Origin: Letharia columbiana
Taxonomy: Eukaryota; Ascomycota; Lecanoromycetes; Lecanorales; Parmeliaceae
Length of the DNA stretch: 64,000 bases
NCBI RefSeq assembly: GCF_014066305.1
Contig: NW_023501100.1
Span: forward strand, 1 to 64,000
Direction: 5' to 3'
This document shows, in pieces, positions 1 through 13,512 of this stretch (its first letter is position 1; every line of letters starts with the position of its first letter). A program made the translations under genes and the position numbers. The notes beneath the pieces are model-generated. The model ran no database searches, was not told the origin of the DNA, and was given only the letters and a program-made list of their open reading frames with translations.

Positions 1-317
1 GCCCTACTTATATAATATAAAAGTTCTTCTTATATATAATACATTAAATACTATTCTACTTATAACGCGTAAAAAAAGATTAAAATAATTTCATATTATT
101 TAATAATATAATTTTAATTTTCTAATTTTAAGAAAATAATTTTATAATAAAATAAAATAAATTTAAATATAAAAATCTTAAATTTATATATTATAGTTAA
201 TTATAAATTTAATATTATTATACTTTTTAATTAAATTAATTTACTAACTCTTTTTAAAAAAATTATTTAATTAATTATTTAATTTAATATTTTATAAAAA
301 AAATAAGAGAAAAAATT
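1..317. other. AT-rich sequence, nothing recognised
   Basis: Almost pure A/T with scattered TpA steps. No reading frame, repeat unit or RNA gene could be made out. It adjoins a decayed R1 repeat copy. Confidence 0.6.
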
Positions 318-927
318 ATAATAAGTAAATATAAAGAATATTATATAAAGAATATTATAAAGAATATTATAGAGAAATTAAATAATAATAATTTTATTAT
401 TATTATTAAAAATACGACTTAACTCTTTAAAATTTTATATTATATACTTTTTATACTTTTATATTAAATTTTTATTTAATAAATAAAAAATATTATTATA
501 ATTTAATTTATTATCTCTATTATTTATATATTATATTAATATAATATATTAATATAATAATATTATAAGAGAAGAATTTATTATAATAATTATAAGTAAT
601 TAAATCTTTATAAAAGAAATATTAAATAATATATATTTAAATAAATAAAAATTATTTAATATCTATAGCTATTTTATTATCTAAAATAATTATTATAAAT
701 TAATTTTTTATATTTAATATATCTTTCTAATTAAATCTAATACGTTTCTCTTTATATATATATATTTATATATTATATAAATTAAATTAATTTTATAATA
801 ATAGAAATAAATTAAAAATATATAATAAGCGATTAAAATTCGATTTAATTTAAAATAGAGATTAAAATTTAATTTAATTTAAAAAAAATTAACTTTATAA
901 ATTTAATTTATAGATCTTTATTTATAG
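318..927 (+). repeat. R1 repeat copy 1, 3' part only, very heavily RIP-mutated
   Basis: This stretch follows the 3' half of the R1 family in order: the GAATATTA-type short units, then the AATACGACTTA segment, the ACTCTTTAAAATTTTATATT segment, the AAGAGAAGAATTTATTATAA segment, and finally the GCGATTAAAATTCGATTTA segment that ends R1 near 56,570 and 60,980. Nearly every position where other copies keep C or G is T or A here, so it is the oldest or most strongly mutated copy in the window. The R1 5' half is absent and the 18-bp satellite starts right at its 3' end. Confidence 0.75.
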
Positions 928-3900
928 AAATATAATAAAATATAAAAATATAAAAATATAAAAATATAAAAATATATAGAAATATAATAGCGTATAGAAA
1001 TATAACGATATATAGAAATATAACGATATATAAAAATATAATAATATATATAAAGAAAATAATATATATAAATATAGAAATATAATAATATATAGAAATA
1101 TTATAGTATATAGAAATATAATAATATATAGAATAAAGATAATATATAGAAATTTAAGGGCGTATAGAAATATTATAATATATAGAAATATAACGATATA
1201 TAAAAATATAATAGCGTATAGAAATATTATAATATATATAAAGATAATAATATATATAAAGAAGATAGCGTATATAAAGAAGACGATATATAGAAATATT
1301 ACGATATATAGAAATATTACGATATATATAAAGATAACGATATATATAAAGAAGACGATATATTAAAATATTATAACGATATATATAAAGAAGATAGCGT
1401 ATATAAAGAAGATAATATATAGAAATATTACGGCGTATAGAAAGAAGATAATATAAAGAAATATTACGGTTATATAAAGATTATAATATATAGAAATATT
1501 TTTTATAATATATATAAAGATATATAGTATATAGAAATATTATTCGACGTATATAATATAATAAAGATAATAACGTATATAAAGAAGATAATACGTATAG
1601 AAATATTACGGCGTATAAAAATATTATAATATATAGAAATATAACAATATATAGAAAGAAGATAATTATATATAGAAATATTACGAAATATATATATATA
1701 ACGAAATATATATATATAGAAAAGACGAAATATATAGAAATATTACGTATTATAACGATATATAGAAATATAACGATATATAGAAAGATAACGATATATA
1801 TAAAGAAGATAATATATAGAAATATTACGGCGTATAGAAATATAATATAAAGATAATAATATATAAAGAAGATAATATATAGAAATATTACATATATAAA
1901 ATAATATATATAAAGAGATAACATATAGAAATATTATGACGTATAGATAACGATATATAGAAATATTACGACATATAGAAATATTACGATATAGAAATAT
2001 TATAATATATATAGAAATTTTATATATAATTTTAAGATAACGATATATAGAAATATTAATATATATAAAGAAGACGATATATATAAAGAAGACGATATAT
2101 AGAAATATTACGACGTATAGAAATATTATAATATATATAAAGATAACGACGTATATATAGAAGATAGCGTATAGAAATATTATAACGTATATAAAGATAA
2201 CGCGTATATATAAAGAATATAGCGTATAGAAATATTACGATATATAGAAAGAAGATAATATATAGAAATATTACGACGTATAGAAAGATTACGATATATA
2301 GAAATATTACGATATATAGAAATATTATAATATATAGAAATATTACGTATATATATAAAGATAACGATACATATAGAAATATTACAGCATATATAAAAAT
2401 ATTATAGCGTATATAAAGAAGACGATATATAGAAATATTATCGATATATAGAAATATTATAATATATAGAAATATTACGATATATAGAAAGATAACGATA
2501 TATAAAAAAATATATATATAGAATTTATATTTATAAAGATAACATATATAAAGAAGACGACGTATAGAAATATTACGATATATAGAAATATAACGATATA
2601 TAGAAATAATACGATATATAGAAAGAAGATAATATATAGAAATATTACGGTATATATAAAGAAGACGATATATAAAGATATACAATGTATAGAAATATTA
2701 TGATATATAGATAAAGTATATCGACGTATATAAATAAAAGATAATATATAGAAATATTACGATATATAAAAATAATATATAGAATAAATAATATATAGAA
2801 AGAAGATAATATATAGAAATAATATATATATATAGATATAATATAACGTATAGAAATATAATAATATATAGAAATATAACGATATATAGAAAGATATCAC
2901 ATATATAGAAAGATTATATATAGAAATATTACGATATATAGAAATTTTATAATATATATAAATATTATAATATATAGAAATTTAGCGATATATATAAAGA
3001 AGATAATATATAAAAATATTATAATATATAAAAATATAAATAGTATATAAAAATATAATAATGTATATAAGAATATAATAGTATATAAAAATAATATATA
3101 TATATATATATAAAGAAGATAATATATAAAAAAATAACGACGTATATAAAGAAGATAATATATATAAAGAAGATAAAATATATAATAATAATAATATATA
3201 TAAAAAAGATAATATATAGAAATATAATAATAATAATATATATAAAAAAGATAATATATAGAAATATAATAATATATAAAAAGAAGATAATATATATAAT
3301 AATTATAAGATATATATAAAAGATAAAATATAGAAAAATAAAATAATATATAAAAATAAAATAATATATATAAAAATAATAATATATAAATATATTAAGA
3401 TAATATAAATAAGATTAATAATATATATAAAGATAATATTATAAATAGAGAAGATAATATATATAATATTTATAATAATATATAGAAATATATTAATATA
3501 TAGAAAGAAAATAATATATAAAAAGAAGATAGTATATAAAAATATAACTATATATATAAAGAAGATAATAAATAGAAATATAATAATATATATATATAAA
3601 AATAAATATATATATAAATATAAAAAAAAAAAGACGATATATATATAAAAATAAGATAGTAATATATAAAGAAAATAATATATAAAAATAAAATAATATA
3701 TAAAAAGAAGATAATATATAGAAAGAAGATAATATATATATAAAGAAAATAATATATAAAAAGAAGATAATATATATAAAGAAAATAGTATATAGAAATA
3801 TAATAATATATATAAAGATAATAATAATATATAGAAATATAACGATTATAGTAATATAAAGAAAATAATATATAGAAATATAACGATATAAAGAAATTAT

Positions 3901-5640
3901 ATAAATATTATAATATATATAAATATTACGATATATAGAAAGATAACGATATATATAAAATAATAATAGCGTATAGAAATATTATAATATATAGAAAGAA
4001 GATAATATATAGAAAGAAGATAAGCGTTTAGAAAGATAACGATATATAAAAATATAATAATATATAGAAATATAAAAGTATATAAAATTATAATAATATA
4101 TAAGAATATAATATAGCGTATAAAAATATAATAGTATATATAAAGAAGATAATATATAAAAAAATAACGGCGTATATAAAGAAGATAATATATATAAAGA
4201 AGATAAAATATATAATAATAATAATATATATAAAGAAGATAGTATATAGAAATATAATAATATATATAAAGAAGACGATATATATAAAAAATAAAAAAAA
4301 AAAGAAGACGACGTATAGAAAGAAGATAGTATATATAAAGAAAATAATATAAAAAAATAAAATAATATATAGAAAGAAGATAATATATAGAAATAAAATA
4401 ATATATAAAAAGAAGATAATATATAGAAAGAAGATAATATATAGAAAGAAGATAATATATATAAAGAAAATAATATATATAAAGAAAATAGTATATAGAA
4501 AGAAGATAATATATATAAAGAAAATAGTATATAGAAATATAACAATATATATAAAGATAATAATATATAAAAATATAACGATATAAATAAAGAAGATAGA
4601 TACATATATAGAAATATAATAATATATAGAAATATTACAACGTAGAGAAATATTATAATATATATAAAGATATCGATATATATAAAGATATTAATATATA
4701 TAAAGATATCGACGTATATAAATATAACGATATATATAAAGAAAACGACATATATAAAGAAGACGACGTATAGAAATATAACGATATATAAAAATATAAT
4801 AGTATATAAAAATATAATAACTTTTAGAAATATTATAACGTATAGAAATTTAGCGATATATATAAAGAAGATAATATATAAAAATATTATAATATATAAA
4901 AATATAATAATATATATAAAGAAGACGATATATATAAATATTATAATATATAAAAATATAATAATATATAAAAATATAATAATATATAAAAAGAAGATAG
5001 TATATAAAAATAAAATAATATATAGAAAGAAGATAATATATAGAAAAAAGATAGCGTATAAAAAATATAATAATATATATAAAGAAAATAATATATATAA
5101 AGAAAATAATATATAAAAAGAAGATAACGTATAGAGAGAAGATAGCGTATATAAAGAAAATAATATAAAAAAATAAAAAAATATATAGAAAGAAGATAAT
5201 ATATAGAAATAAAATAATATATAGAAAGAAGATAATATATAGAAAGAAGACGATATATAGAAAGAAGATAATATATATAAAGAAAATAGCGTATAGAAAT
5301 ATAATAGCGTATATAAAGAAGATAATATATAAAAATATAATTATATATAAAAATATAATAATTTATAGAAATATAATAATATATAGAAATATAAGAATAT
5401 ATAGAAATATAATAGTATATATAAAGAAGATAATATAGTAAAATATAAAAATATATAAAAATATAACGATATATAGAAATATAATAATAAATAGAAATAT
5501 AGCGATATATAAAAATATAAATAAAATATAATAGTATATAAAAAGAAGATAATATATATAATAATAATAATATATATAAAGAAGATAATATATAGAAATA
5601 TAATAATATATAGAAGAATTATAATTTATAAAAATATTTA
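928..5640. repeat. 18-bp satellite array, about 260 units
   Basis: The sequence is a continuous degenerate array with an 18-bp period. A clean stretch near 2255-2345 shows successive units close to AGAAATATTACGATATAT; a second common unit type reads ATATATAAAGAAGATAAT. The first half (to about 3,000) keeps many CG steps (ACGATATAT, GCGTATAG); the second half is dominated by AAGAAGATAATATA units. Because 18 is a multiple of three, the minus strand stays open for up to about 200 codons as hexapeptide repeats of the YIVIFL or IYRNIS type. These frames are a by-product of the period, not evidence for genes. Confidence 0.9.
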
Positions 5641-6015
5641 TTATTATTATTATTATTATTACTATTTTAAATTTTAATTCTAAAATTATTAAAATATTTA
5701 ATATTTAATTTAATTTATTTTTAAACTATTAAAATAATTAATATATTATTTTAATAATAGATTTTATATTATCTATATTATCTATAAACTTCTTTAAATA
5801 TTTAAATTCTAATTTAAATAAGATAAATTACTTATTAATTACTTTTCTATTAATTATATTTAAATCTATTATTATTCTTTATAATTATAGAAATAAAGTT
5901 AACTTTATTAATATTAACTTTATAATCTATATTAATCTCTTATAATATTTTCTTATATTAAATCTATTAATAGTTTATTATTATTTTTATAATCTTTTAA
6001 AAGATTTAAATTTAA
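5641..6015. other. AT-rich spacer between two satellite blocks
   Basis: Non-tandem AT-rich sequence between two blocks of the same 18-bp satellite, probably an old insertion that split one array. No coding frame or known element seen. Confidence 0.5.
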
Positions 6016-6672
6016 TTTAATTTAATATAATATTATATAAAAAAGAAATATTATATAAAAAAGAAATAATATATATAGATATAATAATATATATAAAAGA
6101 AATAATATATATAAATATAATAGTAAATATAAAGAAGACGGCGTATATTAAGAAGATAGCGTATATAAAGAAAACGACGTATAGATATTTAATAATATAT
6201 ATAAAGACGACATATAGATATTTAATAATATATATAAAGACGATATATAAAGATATAACGATATATATAAAGAAGAAGACATATATAAAGAAAACGACGT
6301 ATATAAATTTAATAGTATATATAAAGAAGACGACGTATAGAGATATAACGATATATATAAAGATAACGACGTATAGAAAGATAACGACGTATATAAAGAT
6401 ATCGGCGTATATTAAGATATCGACGTATATAAAAAAGACGACGATATATATAAAGAAATATTTATAAAGATATAACGTATATAAAGATAACGACGTATAT
6501 AGAAATATAACGGCGTATATAAAGATAATAACGTATATAAAGAAAATAATATAAATAAAGATAATAATATATATAAATAAATAAAACGATATAGATAAAT
6601 ATAATAATATATATAAATATAATAATATATAAAAGAGATAATATATAAAAATAAGATAGTATATATAAATAT
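6016..6672. repeat. 18-bp satellite array, second block, about 35 units
   Basis: Same period and same unit types as the array ending at 5,640 (for example ATAAAGATAACGACGTAT), with more CG-containing units (GACGACGTAT, GATATCGGCG) than the second half of the first block. Confidence 0.85.
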
Positions 6673-7229
6673 AATTTTTACTATAAACGATAGTCTTTTT
6701 TCTATTAAGATTATTATTATTTAAATTAATTAATAAAAAGTATATAAGAAAATAGAGAGTATTTTAAAAAGATAGAAAAAAAAATAATAGAAGATTAATA
6801 TAAAGAATTATTATAAGCGAATAATCTCTATTATTTATAAATAGTTATTTAAAAAGTAAATTAAGCTATTATTTAAAATAACTTATAAATATACTTTTAC
6901 GCTATCGATTTAATTAATATTATATTATCTATTAATCTCGCTATCGCCTTATTAATAGTCTTAATTAATATTAACTATTCGATATTCTATAAAGAAAATT
7001 ATTAATAATTATTTATTATTAATTTAAAGTTTAATAATTATAATTTAGAAGCGACTTAAATAATCTTAATTAATTAAATTATATTATTTTAATACTTTCT
7101 ATCTTATAAAAATTAGAATTAGAGTTATAGAATAATTATTTCTATTATTTTAAAGTAAAATATCTCTTATAACGTCTTAATTAATTAAGAGATAAATATA
7201 CTAGATAATTATAAAGAAATTATATTATT
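6673..7229. other. RIP-mutated sequence, not identified
   Basis: AT-rich, non-tandem, with a few preserved CG steps (CTCGCTATCGCC near 6,940). Nothing recognisable. Confidence 0.4.
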
Positions 7230-7812
7230 TATATATTTAATTACTTATAATACTTACTTATAATAATTACTTATTTATAATACTTACTTACTTATAATAC
7301 TTACTTATTTATAATACTTACTTATCTATAATACTTACTTACTTACTTACTTATAATACTTACTTATTTATAATACTTACTTATTTATATAATACTTACT
7401 TATAATACTTACTTACTTATAATACTTATTTTCTTATAATACTTACTTATATATAATACTTACTTATAATACTTATCTACTTACTTATTTATTTATAATA
7501 CTTATTTATATATAATACTTACTTATAATACTTTTACTTACTTACTTATAATACTTACTTTACTTATAATACTTACTTACGTATAATACTTACTTATAAT
7601 ACTTACTTACTTATTTATAATACTTACTTATTTACTTATAATACTTACTTACTTATAATACTTACTTACTTATAATACTTATTTATATATAATACTTACT
7701 TATAATACTTACTTACTTATAATACTTATTTATATATAATACTTACTTATAATACTTACTTACTTACTTATAATACTTACTTACTTACTTATAATACTTA
7801 CTTATTTATTTA
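7230..7812. repeat. TACTTACTTA-type short tandem array
   Basis: About 580 bp built from ATAATACTTACTTACTTAT-like units, in which TACT and TTAC tetranucleotide runs of varying length alternate with TATAATAC. Unit length is irregular, as expected of replication slippage. No coding sense. Confidence 0.9.
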
Positions 7813-9240
7813 TATTACTATAGCGATATTTTAATATCTATAACTCGATATTGAGCTATTACTTTTAAAGATCTACGATTTAAATCTAACTATAGTTAAA
7901 AAACTCTTATGAAAAAAAAAAATGTAGACTCTATTCTAAAGGATTATATTAATTATATAATATATTTTAATTAATAAAGTTATTTTTCTACGACTATTCT
8001 AATATATATATATTATAGAATATAAATATATATATATATTAATAGTCGAGTTTTTTATAAGTAATATTCTTAATTACTAGACTATATAAGCTAATTATTA
8101 TTTCGAAGACTACTTTACTATATAAACTACGAATAAAAATTTAGCCTCTTAATATATCTATCTATATTAACGTATATTCTATAATCTATATATATATATA
8201 GCTTTATCTATAAATTATATTTATCGTAATAAGTAAATCTAGTTACTATAGAGTAAATATAAATATTAAATAAGATATTTATATACTAGTAGTTAAGCGA
8301 GCTTCTTTATTTCTAATTAATCTAATATCTCTAATTTAAGATTATTTAATTTTAAACTTAAGTAATAGATAGTAATATATATAAATATCGAGGTCTATAA
8401 GTATAAAGCTTCTATAATTATTATAAAGTTATTATTATTAATTAAGAAGTAAATTATAATTAAAATAAATAACTTTAAAATCTTTAATTAAATATTACTT
8501 TATTAATATTAAGTTAATTTATATAATTTCGAACTCTAAATTATATTATAGAATACGCGCTATAATTTACTCTCTTTAAAATTTAAATTAATTATCTTAA
8601 TATAAAGTAATAGTATAAAATAGACGAAAATAAAAAATAAAAAATAAAAAATAAATTTTCGATAATTAATCTTCTACTTTAAATAGATTATCGTAGTTTA
8701 TATAATAAGAGACTATAGTATATAAAATAGAAAGACTTAAAAGCTATATTAAAAAAAATAAAGTTATATTAAAAAAAGATAGATATCTTTAATTATCTTA
8801 AGATACTATCTTATATATATTTTATATACTCTTTTTATTTTAGAATTATTAGATCTTAATTAAATTACTAGATCTTAATTAATTAAGATTTATATCTTAA
8901 TTTTATATATAAGAAAAGTTTATTATTATATATATAGTCTATATTATTATCTATTATTATTAAACTTAATTAAATAAAAATTTAAAAAAGAGATTTTAAA
9001 TCTTTACTCGATATAATATATTCGATATAAAAATTATTCGTTTAAGTTAAAGTCTTTAAATAAGATTAAGAGATATTCTTTTTAATTTAATATCGTTTAG
9101 CTTAATTTTTTAGAATATAATTTCGAAAGACTTTTCTCATAATTAAGACTCTTCTTATTATTCTTATATCGCTATTTATATAAATCGTTAGATTATATAT
9201 CATTATAGCGTCGAGTTAATTAAAATCGAATTTATATCTT
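7813..9240. other. RIP-mutated sequence upstream of a large coding relic
   Basis: AT-rich sequence with scattered C/G-containing words and no tandem structure. A short stretch near 7,900-7,940 (an A-run followed by ATGTAGACTC) is less AT-rich than its surroundings. It may hold the 5' part or promoter of the relic that follows, but no frame could be followed with confidence before about 9,240. Confidence 0.4.
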
Positions 9241-12060
9241 TCTTTTCTATTTAATACTCTATCTTTACTTTGTTTAAGTATTTAATATCTATACGAATAA
9301 ACTAGAATAGAGAAAGAGCTAGTAATATTTTACGAGTTTATAATAGAAGATCTTTATTTATTCTTTTCTTATATTTCGAATAATATACTTTCGCTTAATC
9401 TTTTTACTAGTAATAATAAATAAAATATAATAAAACTTTAAAAGAATATACTTCCGCTTATCGCTTTATTTATTATTCTTATTAAAGAGAAAGATAATTA
9501 TCTTCTATAGTATCTTAAACTCCGAAACGTTACCGTCGCTAATAGCGAGATCTTTTTTATATAACTTTCTAAGAGAATCGTAATAAAAGAAGATATTAAT
9601 CCCCTATACGACGGTAATTAACTTTCTTAATTATTTATCGAAATTCGCTAGAATAAGCTTTTTCTCAATAATATTATATTATAAGCGATAAAGTACGATA
9701 TAAGTAATCGTAATCAAGATACGCTCTTACTTTTCGACGACCGAAGTTTATAATAATTATTCTATTAAATATTCGATAAACTATAAATTCGCTTTAAAAG
9801 ATTTAATCTCTATTTAAATTAAATAGCTTTTATATTTATAATATAAGACTTTATTATTAAAGAGTATCTAAGTCTAATACTATTTTCTTTATCGAAGTTA
9901 TTTTTAATTAATAAGATTCTTAAATTAATAATAGTTATAGTCTCTTAAAGCGATTTAAAATCTTAAGCCTTATTAAGTATTATTTATATTAAGATTCTCT
10001 CTTCTATTTTAAAAAAGTATATCTTCTCGATATAGATTAAAAGTATTAATATAGTACTTGAAAAGTCGAAGCGCTATAACTATTAAATTCGTTATATTTT
10101 AAAAAACTTATCTACGTTAATATTTAAATTAAATCTACTTAAATATCTAAATAAACTTATTCGCGTTAAATTATAGAAATCGATAAAAAAATTAAGTTAA
10201 GACTTAATAGATATAAAAAGATATATTAGCGAGTTAATCGTAGATAGCCCTTTAGACTTATAATACGAATTCATCTTATATTATATTTACGATCTTCTTC
10301 GCAACTCGAATCTCTTCTTATATCGATTATAAGTTTTATCGAGCTTCTCGAAATATATAATCTATTCGAGTCTTATAATAAAGATAAACTTTAACAATAT
10401 ACTCGATATTATAATTAGTTAATTATACTATTATAGTTATAACTTAATAAATATTCGAATTAAAAATAAACTCTTTTAAATTAAAAGAGATAAAAGAGTA
10501 GATCTTAATAACATCGAAGATATTTTTTTAGAAACTATAGAATTAAATATAGAGGATATCTTCATATACTAAGATAAACTCTTTATTAAAAATAAATATT
10601 AAATTTGAGATTTATTCTAATAATATAGAAGTATAAAAAATATAAACTTCGCGATTATAATTCTTATATATAATATTAAGATAAAATCGAACGTAGTATT
10701 CGCGAAAGAAGAATACTTATAGTATTTATTCGCTTAAAGCGATCTAGACGATCTTAAAAGACTTATAATAATATAAGTAGATTATTTTCTTATTAATATC
10801 GATATAAAAATAATTCTCGAAAATATAACGAAGATCTAATTTCTTAATAAATTACCCGTCGAACTTAATAAGATAATCGAAAAGACTTTTCTTTCGAATT
10901 CTATACTATTATTTTACTTCTTTAGCATTAAAAAAAATCTAATAATCTCGATAAAATCGAAGCGTAGGACTTTTTTTAACTTTTATATTAATCTCTTTTT
11001 AAATATCTCTTAAAAGAGAAAAAGAGAGGAAGTATAAGATAGCTATTATTAATTAATATTCTACGCTTTCGATATTACAAGTCTTTATATAAAGAGCGCT
11101 AGCCATAAACTTCGCTACTTTTAAACTACATAATATCTTCTCGATTACATCGACTAAATCGACTCGATCTATTATTAAAAAAACGATTTTATTTATTTAG
11201 ATTATTAGCTCTTAATTAATTAAGTCTTAAAATCGAATTTCAATAATAAGTAGATAAGAGAAGACGATATAGACGCTTAAATTAGATATATCTATTACAT
11301 ATTCGAAATAGTAATAAATAATATTATAAATATCGAAAGAGAATAAGAGTTTATTCTAATCTACAATTTCGACGAAATATTAATTCTTTATATAAAGGTC
11401 GCTTTTAATATTACGAGTAACTAACAGATAAGAATTAAAGTTAATCTCATTCTAAGCGAAGATAAGAGAGTTTATAAAGTTTAAAAAATTATCGTAATCG
11501 AAGTTAATTTAAATTAAGCTAAATATAAACTCGTTAATATAAAGATAGATTTTAAGAGATATAGACGATATAGAGAATATATTAATAATTATCTTCTATA
11601 GCTACTTTACGATAAAAGCTATCTATAATAAAATCTTATAATTCTAAAAAAGATTAAGCTCTTTAAGTATATTTATTTTATCGAATAAATACTTTTAAAT
11701 AGCTTCGAGGCTAATATACTCGCCTTTATACTTCTTTATATATTAAACTTAATCGCGATAATAAATAAAATCTCTATATTCTTAAAAAGCTATTAATTAT
11801 TTAATAATCTTCTTCGCGATTCTAATATAATATTATTTATCGAATAATGCGAGCTTAAATTCAATTAGATAATTCTTATTTAGAGAATTATCGAGTAACG
11901 AGTTCTTATTCTTATTCTTATTTTTATTCTTATTAAAATCGACTAATAAAGCGTTAAGATCGTTATTAATACTTTTTAAAGTTTATTAATTTACGCCAAA
12001 CTAAATAGATATCTTATTTATTTTCCTTCGTTTCTCAAGTATAATAAACGTCTTTACTCT
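9241..12060 (+). pseudogene. Large RIP-killed coding relic, unknown family (940 codons, one frame)
   Basis: I read one forward frame codon by codon across this interval without a frameshift. It is interrupted only by stops, nearly all TAA or TAG (one TGA near 10,606), as expected when CAA, CAG or TGG codons are hit by RIP. Between stops the translation is non-repetitive and protein-like, with runs such as NVTVANSEIFF, KEDINPLYDG, LLLFDDRSL, RYISELIVDSPLDL and YNFDEILILY. Many I, L and Y residues probably stand for T, V, P, H or C. The product was at least 900 residues. I do not recognise the family and saw no catalytic motif. Start codon and upstream boundary are unknown because RIP turns ATG into ATA. 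The acidic relic in the next frame may be its C-terminal part. Confidence 0.6.
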
Positions 12061-12061
12061 C

Positions 12062-12912
12062 GAAGAGATTAAGATTAAGCGCTTTAAGAGTAGATTTTAT
12101 TAAGATCTCGAAGAAGAAAGAGTTAGCTATAAACTTACTAGCTCTTACTTCGTAATAAAAAAATCTTAATTCTAATTACGCTAATTTACGTTTAATATTA
12201 GAAATATAATAAAAGAAGAATTAATAAATATATAAGTAGAAGATTAATTTATTTTTAAGATTAAAGAAATAGATTTTAAAAAAGAAAAGACTAGTTATAA
12301 ATATATTAGCTCTTTCTTTAATATAATAGAACTTAAATTTTAATTATTTTAATTTATAATTATAATTAAAGATATATTTAAAGAAGAGCTAAGAAATAAT
12401 AAAGTAGAAGATTAATATATTTTAATAAATAAAGTAGAGAATTTAAAGATAGAATAAGTAATTAATATAAATCTATTATTTAGATATAAAGAGAGCTATT
12501 AATTTAAGATATACTCGATATTATTAATTAGATATTAACTATCGTTAATAATAAAAAAGCTAATCGTCTAAAAACCTACGCGATTATTATTATAATTATC
12601 GTTAAATTTAAAATCTTAATACGATATTATAAGACTTTAATTAAACGAAGAATTTACTATATTTAGAGTTAATATAAAAGTAAGCTTAATTAATTAACCT
12701 CCGCTATAGCTACTTTTATCATTTAAATTAATCTCGACTATATTATTATATATATAGATATTATCTACTTACTTTTACTCGAAATCTTTAATAAAATTAA
12801 GATTAATAAAATATAAATTAAGCTTTAAAAGTATAAGCGAAGAACTTAAATCTTAACTAATCTAGCTTAAAACTTTATCTCGCTATATTTATTAAATAGA
12901 GAAGAGAATAAC
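12062..12912 (+). pseudogene. RIP-killed coding relic, charged low-complexity C-terminal region
   Basis: The open frame moves by one base near 12,062 and then stays readable for about 280 codons, with TAA/TAG interruptions. The translation is rich in E, K, N and S with repeated short charged runs (EEERVSYKLTSSYF, KEIDFKKEKTSYKY, KEELRNNKVED). Allowing for RIP, this suggests an acidic, Pro/Thr/Glu-rich disordered tail. It may belong to the same protein as the relic just upstream, separated by a 1-bp indel or an intron. Function unknown. Confidence 0.45.
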
Positions 12913-13417
12913 ATATTAAACGCGTCGATGAAATCGATATTATCAAACGCGATCTCGAGTTTACTATCTCTTACAAGCTTTAATTATCATCAAAAATTAA
13001 GAAAATAACGATCGCCTATAACGAGGATTTAATATAAATAATATTATATTTAAATAAGATAAACGCTATAAATAGATAGTATAAATAAATAATATAAATA
13101 AATAATATAAATAGAGATAATACTTTAATAATAAAAGACGCGTAAAGAATTAAGTAAATAATTTAAAGAGAGATTAAATAAGTAATATAATATATTTTTA
13201 TAATCTTCTAAAAATTATTTTTTAAATCTTATCTCTAGCGATTAGATATTTTAGATGAAATAATAATTAAGTAGAAATATTATTAAGTATAATTAATTTA
13301 ATTCTCGAGTCTATCGAAACGCTCTATTTATAATAATATTTATAGAGATTATAATTAGAATTTCGAATAAAAAAAAACTTATAATTTAAGTCGAAATTTA
13401 TATTTAATTATATATAT
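12913..13417. other. RIP-mutated sequence, not identified
   Basis: Retains more C/G words than its surroundings near 12,915-12,995 (GCGTCGATGAAATCG, GCGATCTCGAG), then shows AATATAAATAAAT micro-repeats near 13,060-13,115. No gene could be supported. Confidence 0.4.
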
Positions 13418-13512
13418 AATCTAAGAAATAAAGAATAATACGATAAAACGCTTATTTCTTTTATTAATCTAAGAAATAAAGAATAATACGATAAAACGCT
13501 TATTTCTTTTAT
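13418..13512. repeat. Perfect 48-bp tandem duplication
   Basis: Two adjacent copies of a 48-bp unit beginning AATCTAAGAAATAAAG; the second starts at 13,466. I saw no difference between them although the surroundings are RIP-saturated, so the duplication most likely arose after the RIP of this region. Confidence 0.9.

Noticed and set aside
1481..4605. Three long minus-strand open frames (1,481-1,924; 2,056-2,685; 3,982-4,605) with hydrophobic hexapeptide repeats
   Set aside because: They follow directly from an 18-bp satellite unit lacking a stop in that frame. Composition, repetition and absence of any flanking gene signals argue against real proteins.
7230..7812. Telomeric repeat array
   Set aside because: The unit is TACTTACTTA/ATAATAC-like, unlike TTAGGG or known fungal variants, and it is internal.
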